Origin: Acidimicrobiia bacterium
Lineage (GTDB): Bacteria > Actinomycetota > Acidimicrobiia > Spongiisociales > UBA5794
Assembly: GCA_029939995.1 (NCBI GenBank)
Contig: JAOZRW010000021.1
Coordinates: forward strand, 1 to 37,897
DNA length: 37,897 nucleotides
Reading direction: 5' to 3'
Made by a program: the position numbers and the translations under genes. This document shows positions 23,605-31,145 of the stretch, piece by piece. The notes under the pieces were generated by a model. It searched no databases and had not been told where the DNA came from. It saw only the letters and a program-made list of their open reading frames with translations. The first letter of the stretch is position 1; each line of letters opens with the position of its first letter.

Positions 23605-23978
23605 AGGAGTTCTCCATCACCCTCGCGAACCAGCCGGGTCAGCTCGCAACGCTGGCTCGCCGTCTCTCGGACGCCGGTGCACGCATCGAATCCCTCGCCG
23701 CGATCGCCGAAGATGGGAAGAGCCTCGTTCGTTTCATGGCCGATGACTCCGACGTTGCCCGCCGCGTCTTGCGCGAGGCGGGCCTCAAGTTCGAGGAGCG
23801 CCCCGTACTCGACACGTTCCTCCCCCGAGCGGCCGGCGCGCTCGCCGACGTGGCGCAGCGCCTCGGGGACGCCGGGGTCAACATCGACTCGATCTACCTC
23901 CTCCACTCGAACGCGGAAGGGCTCCACTTCGCCGTCACCGTCGATGATCCAGAGGCGGCACGCGCCAACCTGCCCTGA
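23601..23978 (+). CDS. Tandem ACT-domain protein
   Basis: 125-aa protein made of two ACT-like beta-alpha-beta units, probably a small-molecule (amino acid) sensor. The first unit begins FSITLANQPGQLATLARRLSDAGARIESLAAI (about 4-35). The second has PRAAGALADVAQRLGDAGVNIDSIYLLHSN (about 75-104). Both contain the Gly at the beta1-alpha1 turn expected of ligand-binding ACT pairs. There is no catalytic domain, as in stand-alone ACT regulators. It overlaps the small membrane protein gene by 4 bp. Its stop TGA abuts the LCP gene stop head to head (TGATCA) with no spacer. Ligand unknown. Confidence 0.85.
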   Translation: MKEFSITLANQPGQLATLARRLSDAGARIESLAAIAEDGKSLVRFMADDSDVARRVLREAGLKFEERPVLDTFLPRAAGALADVAQRLGDAGVNIDSIYLLHSNAEGLHFAVTVDDPEAARANLP

Positions 23979-25652
23979 TCACATCCCGCATTCACTCTCG
24001 CCGGTTCGGCTCTGCCCGGCGACGCCTTCTTCGAGCACTTGCCGGACCTTCCATCGGATCCGGCTCACGTTCGGGATCGGGTATCCCCCGGGGGCGCGGC
24101 CGTCGTTGTAGGTCGGGGGGACGAACCCGACGGTCGCGATCCGGTCGAGATCGATTCGACCGAGGATCTCCACCATGTCGGGGAGCAGGCTCAGCGGGAT
24201 GTCCGTGACGACCGAGCGCTCCACCACATCGGCCATCGTGTGGAACGACCGAACGAGGGTGAACGGGTCGGCCTCGTCGACGGCGGCCCGTATGAGGCAC
24301 CGTTGTCGCACCATTCGCGCGTAGTCGGAGGAGCCGATCCTCCATCGCGAGTAGGCGAGCGCCTCGAGTCCGGTGAGGTGGTTCATTCCCGGCTCGACGT
24401 TCACTTTCGCCTTGGGCGAGTCCTCCGAGGGGGCCGACACCATGACGTGGAACGGCTCCTGAACCATCACGTCGACGCCACCGAGGACGTCGATGAGGTC
24501 GACGAATCCGGCCATGTTGACCATGAAGTAGTAGTCGATCGGCAGGTCGACGAGGTTCGAGATGACGTCCTTGAGGGCCGCGAGCCCGGGGTCGGGAGTG
24601 CCCGGATACGAGCGAGTCCAGTCCTCCGTGTACTGATGGACGCGGTTGAGCATCTCCGGGAAGCACCGGCATGAGACGAATTCAGGACGGTCGGGGATCC
24701 CGTCGCCGTCCTCGTCGATCCAGTCGTCCGGATAGCCGTCCTCGTCCTCGTCTACGGCTTCGCGTTCGATCGCCCGTTTCTCGAGTTCGATGAACGAACG
24801 CTCGAAACGCCGCGGGAGCGGTACCCGCTTGAAGTTGCGCGGCAGCCCGAACAACGCCGCGTCCCCCGTTTCGACGTCGACGGTGGCAACGATCATCGAA
24901 TCGGTTCGCAGCCCCTCCCGCCCCGGACCCTCGTCGGCACCGACGAGCAGGATCGTGAGCCGCTCGGCCCCGACCCGCTCGTCGAACGGGGGGAACGGAG
25001 CGGCGAGGCTCGGCGGAGCGATGATCTCGACCCATTCGTCGATGGCGTCCGGATCGCCGGTACCTTCCCGGAACACCAGGTTGCGGGTCGAGCGGGTGAA
25101 CTCGAAGCCGACCGGTCCGAACCAGTCCGGCCGGCCGTCGGGAACTTGAGGCGCCCGGGTGGGTGTCTGGATCACCCTTCGAGGCACCGTTGTGGTCACC
25201 GACGGGCTGTCGGCGGTGACGAACACCGTCTCGAGGAGCGTGATCCCGCGGATCGTGTACGAGGCGGCGATGGCATGCGGTGCGACGACCACCACGGCGA
25301 GAGCCATGATCGTCACGGCTGCGGCCCGGACGGACGTCCGTCCGCCGGCGAGGACGTATGCATCGGCCACGGCGGCGATCCGCCATATCACGGCGACGAC
25401 GTTCAGTCCGAGCGAGAGCCGCAGGATCGACGGCCTCACCAGCCAGCCGAGGATCTCCCCGGCCCCGATCGCCCCCATTCCCAGGCCGATAGCCGCAGCG
25501 AGGAGCCCGACCGCGAGCGGGGCGACGAAGATCGCCGCCCGGAGGCGATGGCCGGTGTACCACTGTCCTGCGCCGGGGATGACGGCGGAGGCGACCGCCG
25601 CGATGATCGGCGACCGGTCCGGCTCGCCCTCTCGTCGTCGACGCTCCGTCAT
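23979..25652 (-). CDS. LCP (LytR-CpsA-Psr) family cell-envelope glycopolymer transferase with unusual insert
   Basis: 557-aa membrane protein. About four hydrophobic helices lie in residues 15-140, starting with an IPGAGQWYTG segment resembling TM2-type motifs; most LCP proteins have just one. The extracytoplasmic LCP domain (about 225-530) has LTILLVGAD, RTDSMIVATVD, LPRNF, YYFMVNMAGFVDLIDVLGGVDV and YSRWRIGSSDYARMVRQR, covering the Arg/Asp residues that bind polyprenyl pyrophosphate and Mg. LCP enzymes attach glycopolymers such as arabinogalactan or teichoic acid to peptidoglycan. An acidic insert (about 300-321) reads DEDEDGYPDDW then DEDGDGIPD, like thrombospondin/EF-hand calcium loops. 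ATG 25652 is chosen because TACCGT lies 6 nt upstream. Confidence 0.9.
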   Translation of the reverse strand: MTERRRREGEPDRSPIIAAVASAVIPGAGQWYTGHRLRAAIFVAPLAVGLLAAAIGLGMGAIGAGEILGWLVRPSILRLSLGLNVVAVIWRIAAVADAYVLAGGRTSVRAAAVTIMALAVVVVAPHAIAASYTIRGITLLETVFVTADSPSVTTTVPRRVIQTPTRAPQVPDGRPDWFGPVGFEFTRSTRNLVFREGTGDPDAIDEWVEIIAPPSLAAPFPPFDERVGAERLTILLVGADEGPGREGLRTDSMIVATVDVETGDAALFGLPRNFKRVPLPRRFERSFIELEKRAIEREAVDEDEDGYPDDWIDEDGDGIPDRPEFVSCRCFPEMLNRVHQYTEDWTRSYPGTPDPGLAALKDVISNLVDLPIDYYFMVNMAGFVDLIDVLGGVDVMVQEPFHVMVSAPSEDSPKAKVNVEPGMNHLTGLEALAYSRWRIGSSDYARMVRQRCLIRAAVDEADPFTLVRSFHTMADVVERSVVTDIPLSLLPDMVEILGRIDLDRIATVGFVPPTYNDGRAPGGYPIPNVSRIRWKVRQVLEEGVAGQSRTGESECGM

Positions 25653-25658
25653 ATCCCC

Positions 25659-25664
25659 ACGGTA
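25659..25664 (-). promoter_or_regulatory. -10 element (TACCGT) of the LCP gene
   Basis: TACCGT on the minus strand ends 6 nt before ATG 25652. This favours that start over ATG 25670. Confidence 0.5.
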
Positions 25665-25700
25665 GGCCATTTCTCGAGATCCGTCGGCCTCACGCTGCGA

Positions 25701-26675
25701 CTACACCATGTCCACTGCGCTGATGGCCCATGCGACTCCGTCCTCCGGGTCCTCCACGGCCAGGTGCAGGGCCCATCCGCCGACGGCGTCCCCGGGATCC
25801 CAGAGCACCCACCGGAACTCGTTCGCTTCGGCGAGTTCATCCGGATCGTCCGGCATGTCGTCGAAGCCGAGCAGCGCAGCGAGCACCCACCATGCGAGGG
25901 TCCGGCCGATCGGCGTCCCCCTCCTGCTCCCGAATGCCCCGCCGCTCGCACCCGCCCACACCATGGCGGAGAGGGCTTCGGTCATGTCCACGTCCGCCAC
26001 GCGGGCCCGATGCGGGCCGAGCGTCCGGATGGCGCTGTGGGCGTCGCCCCACACCTGGACCACGTCGGCGTGTCCGCTCGATTCGTCCCACCAGGGCCGC
26101 ACGAGGCCCATCAGGGCTTCGCCCGGTCCGTCGTCGTCCGTCGTCTCTCCAGGCTCCGGCAGGTCGACCCAGTCGAGCGATGTTCGGTCCCCTTCCGGGA
26201 AGTCGACGCCGTCGGATCGGTAGACGGCCGTCGTGTAACGCGGCTCCCACGGTTGGAGCGTCGGAGGGATCTCGAGGATGTGCGCATCGATCGCGTCGGG
26301 GTCGACCACGTCGCCCCGAATGGCCCGTTCGTGCGCGATCATCGCTCGCAGCGATGGGATGGTGACGAGCGGATCCAGCTCGTCCCACGTGTGCCTGGAC
26401 GCGGCGACCTCCCAGAGCGGGCCGGAACCGTACCGGCCTTTCCCGTGCCCGAGGACGGACGCAGCGAACGACGCCGGAGCATCGAGCGCCAGGCGGTACT
26501 CGGCGTACTCCGCCGGGCCCCAGACCTGCTTGCCGCGTTCGACGGCTTCCCGGCAGCGATCCCGCACATCCTCGATGCCGGCCCAGTCCCGCGAGGTCAC
26601 GAGACCGTCGACGTACCGGACGAGCCCGTCCAGATCGCTCGATTCGATCAGCGTCGTCAGCGCATCGTTCTTCAC
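25701..26675 (-). CDS. Conserved-looking soluble protein of unknown function
   Basis: 324 aa; I do not recognise the family with confidence. The protein is acidic and rich in Trp (EVAASRHTWDELDPL, VRPWWDESSGHADVVQVWGDAH, TLAWWVLAALLGF, EFRWVLWDPGD, AISAVDMV), with no signal peptide or clear membrane span. The N-terminal 100 residues are helical with repeated R-D/E-x patterns (SSDLDGLVRYVDGLVTSRDW). The GTG start at 26675 is chosen because TAACGT lies 7 nt upstream. The ORF track extends through an improbable region beyond 26744. It lies 48 bp upstream of the LCP gene on the same strand and is divergent from the gene at 26760. Confidence 0.7.
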   Translation of the reverse strand: MKNDALTTLIESSDLDGLVRYVDGLVTSRDWAGIEDVRDRCREAVERGKQVWGPAEYAEYRLALDAPASFAASVLGHGKGRYGSGPLWEVAASRHTWDELDPLVTIPSLRAMIAHERAIRGDVVDPDAIDAHILEIPPTLQPWEPRYTTAVYRSDGVDFPEGDRTSLDWVDLPEPGETTDDDGPGEALMGLVRPWWDESSGHADVVQVWGDAHSAIRTLGPHRARVADVDMTEALSAMVWAGASGGAFGSRRGTPIGRTLAWWVLAALLGFDDMPDDPDELAEANEFRWVLWDPGDAVGGWALHLAVEDPEDGVAWAISAVDMV

Positions 26676-26682
26676 ACGCCAG

Positions 26683-26688
26683 ACGTTA
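26683..26688 (-). promoter_or_regulatory. -10 element (TAACGT) of the unknown-function gene
   Basis: TAACGT on the minus strand ends 7 nt before GTG 26675 and supports that start. Confidence 0.45.
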
Positions 26689-26759
26689 GGCCATTCCCAC
26701 AAGCGATGATCCCGGAGCGGACATCGGCGTGTCACAATGGTCATGGCGGAAGGGGGCAG

Positions 26760-27176
26760 GTGAATCAGGTAGCCGAAGAGCGAAAGCGGCCGCGCCGCAT
26801 CTCGGGGTGGAGCGCGTTCTCCGTCATAGGGCTCCTCGGCACGCTCCTGGCGTTCTCGTTCCTGTCGTTCGCAGGGCCGTTCGCGTGGCCATTCATCCTC
26901 ATCCTCGGAGCGGCCGTGATCTGGGTGAGGCCTCCGGCCCGAGCGTGGTTCGGCCTCATCTCCGGTATCGGAGCGTTCCTGCTGTTCATCGCCGCTATCC
27001 ATCTCGCCGATGCACCCTGCGACACACCGACGGGCATCGAGGCGCTGCGAACCTCGGGAAGCTGCGGCGGACTCGACTCGAAGCCCTGGTTGATCATCGG
27101 GGCCCTCGTCTTCGCCCTCGGGTTCGGTCTCTACCTGTGGGCACGACGACGCGTGATGAAGACCGAGCGGCCCTAA
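26760..27176 (+). CDS. Small integral membrane protein
   Basis: 138 aa; no named family recognised. After a short basic N-terminus there are four hydrophobic segments: FSVIGLLGTLLAFSFLSFAGPF, WPFILILGAAVIWV, FGLISGIGAFLLFIAAIHL and WLIIGALVFALGFGLYLWA. The third and fourth are separated by an external-looking loop with two Cys (DAPCDTP, SGSCGG) that might form a disulfide. The C-terminus is basic (RRRVMKTERP), consistent with a cytoplasmic location. The GTG start follows a strong GGAAGGGGG Shine-Dalgarno. It lies 28 bp upstream of ychF. Confidence 0.75.
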   Translation: MNQVAEERKRPRRISGWSAFSVIGLLGTLLAFSFLSFAGPFAWPFILILGAAVIWVRPPARAWFGLISGIGAFLLFIAAIHLADAPCDTPTGIEALRTSGSCGGLDSKPWLIIGALVFALGFGLYLWARRRVMKTERP

Positions 27177-27204
27177 CCTGCTGGCACCCTCTTGAAAGGC
27201 GCTC

Positions 27205-28296
27205 GTGGGCATCCGCTGCGGCATCGTCGGTCTCCCCAACGTCGGCAAGTCGACGCTGTTCAACGCGCTGACGCGCGGCGAGATCCAGGCCGAGAACTAT
27301 CCGTTCTGCACGATCGAGCCGAACCTCGGAGTCGCCCTCGTGCCGGATGAGCGGCTTGCGAAGATCGCCGACATCGTGCATCCGGAGGCCATCGTCCCCA
27401 CGGTCGTCGAGTTCGTCGACATCGCAGGTCTCGTCGCCGGGGCGTCCCAGGGGGAAGGCCTCGGCAACCAGTTCCTGCACCACATCCGCGAAACGGACGC
27501 GATCGCCCAGGTGGTTCGCTGCTTCGACGATCCGAACGTCGTTCACGTCGCCGGGGAGATCGATCCGGTCTCGGACCTCGAGACGATCGACACGGAACTC
27601 GCCCTCGCCGATCTGGAAGGTGTCGCACGGGCGATCGACAAGGCCGAGCGCAAGGCCAGAGCCGGAGAGAAGGACGCCGCGGCCGCCCTGGCCGTCTACC
27701 AGCGTCTCCAGGACCACCTGTCGGATGGGCGTCCGGTTCGATCGATGGACATCTCGGACGCCGAGCGGCCGATCGTTCGGGACCTCTTCCTGCTGACCGC
27801 GAAGCCCGCGATGTACATCGCCAACGTCGCCGAGGACGGTCTCGGAGAGAATCCGTACGTCGATGCGGTACGGCAGTACGCAGCCCACGAAGGCGCCGAC
27901 GTGGTCGTCATCGCCGGGAACCTCGAAGCCGAGCTCGCCCTTCTCGACGACGAGGACCACGACGAGATGCTGATGGAGTACGGGTTGGACGAGCCCGGGC
28001 TGAACAAGGTCATCCGGGCCGCCTACCACCTCCTCGGTCTTCGAACCTTCTTCACCGCGGGCCCGAAGGAGGCGCGGGCGTGGACGGTCCGACGGGGAGC
28101 GACGGCGCCGCAGGCGGCGGGCGAGATCCATACGGACTTCGAGAAAGGCTTCATCCGCGCCGAGGTGATCGCCTACGACGACTTCATCGCATACAACGGT
28201 GAGCAGGGCGCTAAGGACGCAGGTAAGTGGCGCCTCGAGGGCCGGGACTACGTCGTCCGAGAAGGCGACGTCATCTTCTTCCGCTTCAACCTCTAA
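27205..28296 (+). CDS. ychF: Redox-regulated ATPase YchF (OLA1 family P-loop NTPase)
   Basis: 363-aa Obg-like ATPase that binds ribosomes and is involved in stress responses. [15 protein letters not shown] is the P-loop (about 8-22). [22 protein letters not shown] is the G3 region with the family's hydrophobic substitution instead of the catalytic Gln. NVAEDG takes the place of the G4 NKxD motif, characteristic of ATP preference. The TGS domain is at the C-terminus ([21 protein letters not shown], ending DVIFFRFNL). GTG start at 27205 with GAAAGGCG upstream. The nested palindromic repeat begins 8 bp after the stop. Confidence 0.97.
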   Translation: MGIRCGIVGLPNVGKSTLFNALTRGEIQAENYPFCTIEPNLGVALVPDERLAKIADIVHPEAIVPTVVEFVDIAGLVAGASQGEGLGNQFLHHIRETDAIAQVVRCFDDPNVVHVAGEIDPVSDLETIDTELALADLEGVARAIDKAERKARAGEKDAAAALAVYQRLQDHLSDGRPVRSMDISDAERPIVRDLFLLTAKPAMYIANVAEDGLGENPYVDAVRQYAAHEGADVVVIAGNLEAELALLDDEDHDEMLMEYGLDEPGLNKVIRAAYHLLGLRTFFTAGPKEARAWTVRRGATAPQAAGEIHTDFEKGFIRAEVIAYDDFIAYNGEQGAKDAGKWRLEGRDYVVREGDVIFFRFNL

Positions 28297-28304
28297 CGCC
28301 CCAT

Positions 28305-28409
28305 ACCCAGGGTTCCTGACCCTGTATTTGCCGTCTCCAGCCCGCGGAATGAAGAACCCTCGTGAACCGCGGGCCGGAGACGTCACATAGGGCGCAGAGA
28401 ACCCTGGGT
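28305..28409. repeat. Nested symmetrical palindromic element (repeat copy 2, full)
   Basis: The outer arms ACCCAGGGTTC / GAACCCTGGGT (11 bp, perfect) enclose two spacers of exactly 16 nt. Inner arms CGTCTCCAGCCCGCGG / CCGCGGGCCGGAGACG (16 bp, one mismatch) flank a 19-nt loop. The total is 105 bp, symmetric about its centre. Its right half recurs at 1801-1853 and, degenerate, at 16667-16713. It fills the 142-bp gap between ychF and the SGNH gene. It contains no gene. Confidence 0.8.
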
Positions 28410-28425
28410 TCGGGACGGGGTGGGG

Positions 28426-28431
28426 TAGCCT
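28426..28431 (+). promoter_or_regulatory. -10 element (TAGCCT) of the SGNH hydrolase gene
   Basis: TAGCCT ends 7 nt before ATG 28439, just downstream of the palindromic repeat. Confidence 0.45.
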
Positions 28432-28438
28432 TGGCGGA

Positions 28439-29218
28439 ATGGTCGGGACGCTTTGGAAAGTCGTGAAGGGGCCGCTCGCCGTCGGGGGCATGCTCGGCGC
28501 GCAGTTGGTCCAGGCCATCCAGCGACCCGATCTCGAGAGTCTCACGGACCAGCATCCGTCCGGAGTTTTCGGCGATCCCTCGCTCCCCCCGCTGAAGATC
28601 GTCGTCCTCGGCGATAGCACCGTGACCTGCCCCGGGGTCGAACCGCTCGACGCGTGCTGGACCCGGCGGACCGCGATGGCGCTCTCCGACCGCTATCACG
28701 TCGAACTCGTCTCCGTGGCCGTCGGCGGTGCGCGGATCTCCGACGTGCGCGGCGAGCAGATGCACCGCGCCGTTCTCACCGGCGGGGACCTCGCGATCGT
28801 GTGCGTCGGCGGGAACGACGCGCTGCGCGGTACGCCGGTCGATCGGTTCGAGAACGCCTACGACCACGTTCTCCGCACGCTGACCTCGGCGTTCGACGCG
28901 GTCGCCGTCTGCGGCGTCGGCGACCTGGGGACCATCCCCCGCCTCCCTGCTCTGGTTCGGGGAGTCGCACGCGTCCGTGCCCGGTCGATCGATCATGCCA
29001 TCGGCAGGGTCGCCTCGCGCCACGGCGTTCCGAAGTCCCGCGCCTGGGGCCCGGAGTACACGGCGTTCGAGACCGATCCGGAGGTGTGGGCGGGAGATCT
29101 CTTCCACGCTTCGGCCGTCGGGCACGCCATCTACGCCGATGCGGCGATCCCTCTCGTCGAAGAAGCCCTCAGACGCTCGCGCTTCGCTCCGCCAGAAAGT
29201 GGCGAATCATCGACGTGA
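28439..29218 (+). CDS. SGNH/GDSL family hydrolase
   Basis: 259-aa esterase/lipase-like SGNH hydrolase. Block I is IVVLGDSTVTCPG (nucleophile Ser about residue 60), block II has the Gly in SVAVGGARISD, block III is CVGGNDALRG (GxND), and block V is AGDLFHAS (Asp and His). The N-terminal GTLWKVVKGPLAVGGMLGAQLVQA is moderately hydrophobic and may be a membrane-associated helix rather than a cleavable signal. The Cys pair around block I (TCPG...DACW) is uncommon. Start fixed by the TAGCCT spacing. The 3' end overlaps the convergent uridine kinase gene by 50 bp. Substrate unknown. Confidence 0.85.
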   Translation: MVGTLWKVVKGPLAVGGMLGAQLVQAIQRPDLESLTDQHPSGVFGDPSLPPLKIVVLGDSTVTCPGVEPLDACWTRRTAMALSDRYHVELVSVAVGGARISDVRGEQMHRAVLTGGDLAIVCVGGNDALRGTPVDRFENAYDHVLRTLTSAFDAVAVCGVGDLGTIPRLPALVRGVARVRARSIDHAIGRVASRHGVPKSRAWGPEYTAFETDPEVWAGDLFHASAVGHAIYADAAIPLVEEALRRSRFAPPESGESST

Positions 29219-29861
29219 CCGTCCCGATCGCACCGGGGTTGTATCCCTCGGGAACGATGATGTCGGCGTACCGCTTCGATGGTTCCACGAACTGCAGATG
29301 CATTGGGCGCACCGTCTTCTCGTACTGAGCGAGCACGGAATCCACCGTCCGGCCGCGCTCGACGATGTCCCTCGTGAGACGGCGTATGAGCCGGAGGTCG
29401 GCATCGGTGTCGATGTAAACCCGCAGGTCCATCAGCTGGCGCAACGACGGTTCCGCGAGGATCAGGATCCCCTCGACCAGGATGACCGACTCGGGCTCGA
29501 CGTGCACCGTCTCGGCCGCACGCGTGTGATTGGCGAAGTCGTACACCGGCCGGTCGATCGCACGGCCCTCCCGGAGCGCCAGCAGATGCCCGACCAACAG
29601 CTCGTTCTCGAGCGAGTCCGGGTGGTCGTAGTTGATCTTCGTCCGCTCTTCGTACGTGAGGTGCGCCTGGTCCCGGTAGTACGCGTCGTACGGGAGTCGG
29701 GCGACGACCCCGGCCCCGACGATGTCGACGACGCTCTGGGCGATGGTCGTCTTCCCGGAACCCGAACCGCCGGCGATGCCGATGATGAGCGGATGTTCGG
29801 GATCTTCACCGTGGGGCCACGACGCCGCGTGGCCGAAGTGCTTCTCCAGGTCGAATGCCAT
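29169..29861 (-). CDS. udk: Uridine kinase
   Basis: 230-aa P-loop kinase phosphorylating uridine/cytidine to the monophosphates in pyrimidine salvage. GIAGGSGSGKTTIAQ is the Walker A motif (about 28-42). LPYDAYYRDQ and NYDHPDSLENELL are the uridine-kinase substrate segments, VYDFANHTR matches the family's YDF motif, and VILVEGILIL is the Walker B-like strand. RRLTRDIVERGRTVDSVLAQY is the lid. It is about 15 residues longer at the N-terminus than E. coli Udk. ATG 29861 has TAGAAT 8 nt upstream. Convergent overlap with the SGNH gene by 50 bp. Confidence 0.95.
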   Translation of the reverse strand: MAFDLEKHFGHAASWPHGEDPEHPLIIGIAGGSGSGKTTIAQSVVDIVGAGVVARLPYDAYYRDQAHLTYEERTKINYDHPDSLENELLVGHLLALREGRAIDRPVYDFANHTRAAETVHVEPESVILVEGILILAEPSLRQLMDLRVYIDTDADLRLIRRLTRDIVERGRTVDSVLAQYEKTVRPMHLQFVEPSKRYADIIVPEGYNPGAIGTVTSMIRHFLAERSASV

Positions 29862-29869
29862 GGATTCCG

Positions 29870-29875
29870 ATTCTA
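29870..29875 (-). promoter_or_regulatory. -10 element (TAGAAT) of udk
   Basis: TAGAAT on the minus strand ends 8 nt before ATG 29861. Confidence 0.5.
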
Positions 29876-29962
29876 GGCCCCCGTCGACCCCCGGTGCATC
29901 GCCGGCGCCTTCGCCATCTTCGTTGCCGCTTGTTCGACGGGATCCTCTACCAGAGCGAGCTG

Positions 29963-30361
29963 ATGACGCTCACACTCCCGGAGATCGACGACGCCCAACC
30001 GGCCGACGCTGCTCCCGAGCATGGAGAGAACCTCGCCGAGGGGGCGACCGCCGGTGACGCCGACGACGCCTTCATCACGATCGACCTGGGGTCTCCGCAG
30101 GACATCGCCGGCGTGGAGTTCCTGACGCGGACGACGGCGGACGACTCGGCGACGACGATCACGTTCTTCGTGACGGTCGACGACGGCGAACAGTTCGGAC
30201 CGTTCACCGCCGGCACTCCGGCCAACCCGGAGTTCAACGCTGCACCGTTCGTCGGGCAGGTGCTCCGTTTCGACGTCGAGAACAGCACCGGAGGAAACAC
30301 CGGTGCGATCGAGATCCGGGCGTTCGCCCCCGGGTCCATGTCCGGGGACGCGGGGGGCTGA
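29963..30361 (+). CDS. F5/8 type C (discoidin)-like domain protein; N-terminus probably displaced by frameshift
   Basis: 132 aa from ATG 29963. The sequence GENLAEGATAGDADDAFITIDLGSPQDIAGVEFLTR is typical of the first strands of a galactose-binding/F5-8-type-C jelly roll, followed by TTITFFVTVDDGEQFG and QVLRFDVENSTGGNTGAIEIRAF. Such domains bind carbohydrate or other surface ligands and are nearly always exported, yet this frame has no signal peptide. Another frame directly upstream (29898-29960) reads IAGAFAIFVAACSTGSSTRAS and then stops at a TGA overlapping this ATG (TGATG). That stretch looks like a lipoprotein signal with lipobox VAAC but lacks a start codon in frame. Either the gene is frameshifted or the two are coupled by chance. 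Confidence 0.6.
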   Translation: MTLTLPEIDDAQPADAAPEHGENLAEGATAGDADDAFITIDLGSPQDIAGVEFLTRTTADDSATTITFFVTVDDGEQFGPFTAGTPANPEFNAAPFVGQVLRFDVENSTGGNTGAIEIRAFAPGSMSGDAGG

Positions 30362-30380
30362 CCTCTCCCGCTCCCGGTGG

Positions 30381-31145
30381 TCAGCGAAGTGTGATGTCCC
30401 CCGACATCGTGTTGATCGACATCGTGGCGGGGATCGACGGCGTCTCCCCCGAAGGCTCGACGAGATTCCGGAACTTCCCCGACCTCGTTCGTATGTCGGC
30501 GTCGATCGCCATCCCGGGCGCGAGGCCGACGTCGAGATCGCCCGACATGGTCCCGACCTTGAGCGACGAACCGGAGAATCGGCGGATTCTGACGTCGCCG
30601 CTGGTCGCGCTCACCTCGATCGAACCGTCGACGGTCCCGATCGAGGCATCTCCCGAACTCGTGGCGATCGACAGCCCTCCCCGCGCCCGGGCGACCCGGA
30701 CGTCGCCGGAGGAGGCCGCGAGTTGGGCCTCCCCCGCGAGATCGCCGATGGCGATGTCCCCGCTCGCGGTCTTGATCCGGACGCGTCCGCTGCATGCGTC
30801 GACGTCGACATCTCCCGAAGCCGCTTTCACGTCGACGTCCGACGTGGCGACGGCGAGCCGGACATCCCCGGAGGCCGTCCGACAGTGGAACGCCGTTCCC
30901 TGCGGCACGGTGAGCCGGATCGTCGGGCCCCGTCGGAACCACCTGCTGCTGCCGCGAGAGAAACGGATCGACACGATGTCTCCGGCCTGTGTGACGTCGA
31001 ACAAGCCCGTTTCCCGGTCGGCCCCGTCGATCACGACTCCGATGACACCCGGGGCTCCCTCGACGGCGACGATGTCGACCGACGGCGTCTCGACGACGAC
31101 CTGCGGCCGATCCCCCACGGTGAACTCTCTCTCGAACTGGTTCAT
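30381..31145 (-). CDS. DUF4097 family beta-repeat protein (putative adhesin-like)
   Basis: 254-aa protein of the DUF4097 right-handed beta-helix-like family. The C-terminal three quarters is a repeat of T/A-x-SGDV units: TASGDVRLAV, AASGDVDVDA, TASGDIAIGD, ASSGDVRVAR, TSSGDASIGT, ATSGDVRIRR, TMSGDLDVGL, TMSGDITLR. No signal peptide or lipobox is present (MNQFEREFTVGDRPQVVVETPSVDIVAVEG), so this copy appears cytoplasmic. The ATG at 31145 overlaps the RHH gene stop as ATGA. Such proteins often sit beside transcription or stress regulators; here an RHH protein is coupled to it. Molecular function unknown. Confidence 0.85.
   Translation of the reverse strand: MNQFEREFTVGDRPQVVVETPSVDIVAVEGAPGVIGVVIDGADRETGLFDVTQAGDIVSIRFSRGSSRWFRRGPTIRLTVPQGTAFHCRTASGDVRLAVATSDVDVKAASGDVDVDACSGRVRIKTASGDIAIGDLAGEAQLAASSGDVRVARARGGLSIATSSGDASIGTVDGSIEVSATSGDVRIRRFSGSSLKVGTMSGDLDVGLAPGMAIDADIRTRSGKFRNLVEPSGETPSIPATMSINTMSGDITLR

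Noticed and set aside
25146-27176. 676-aa plus-strand ORF
   Set aside because: It runs antisense through the LCP and unknown-function genes, with Arg/His/Pro-rich shadow composition. Only its last 138 codons (from GTG 26760) look like a protein with membrane helices.
29947-30942. 331-aa minus-strand ORF
   Set aside because: Mixture of Arg-rich and Ser/Ala-rich off-frame sequence over DUF4097 and the F5/8-like gene, with no coherent domain.
30381-31145. SGDV repeats of the DUF4097 gene as a DNA tandem repeat
   Set aside because: The repetition is at protein level. Nucleotide copies are diverged and irregular, as expected for a beta-repeat protein.
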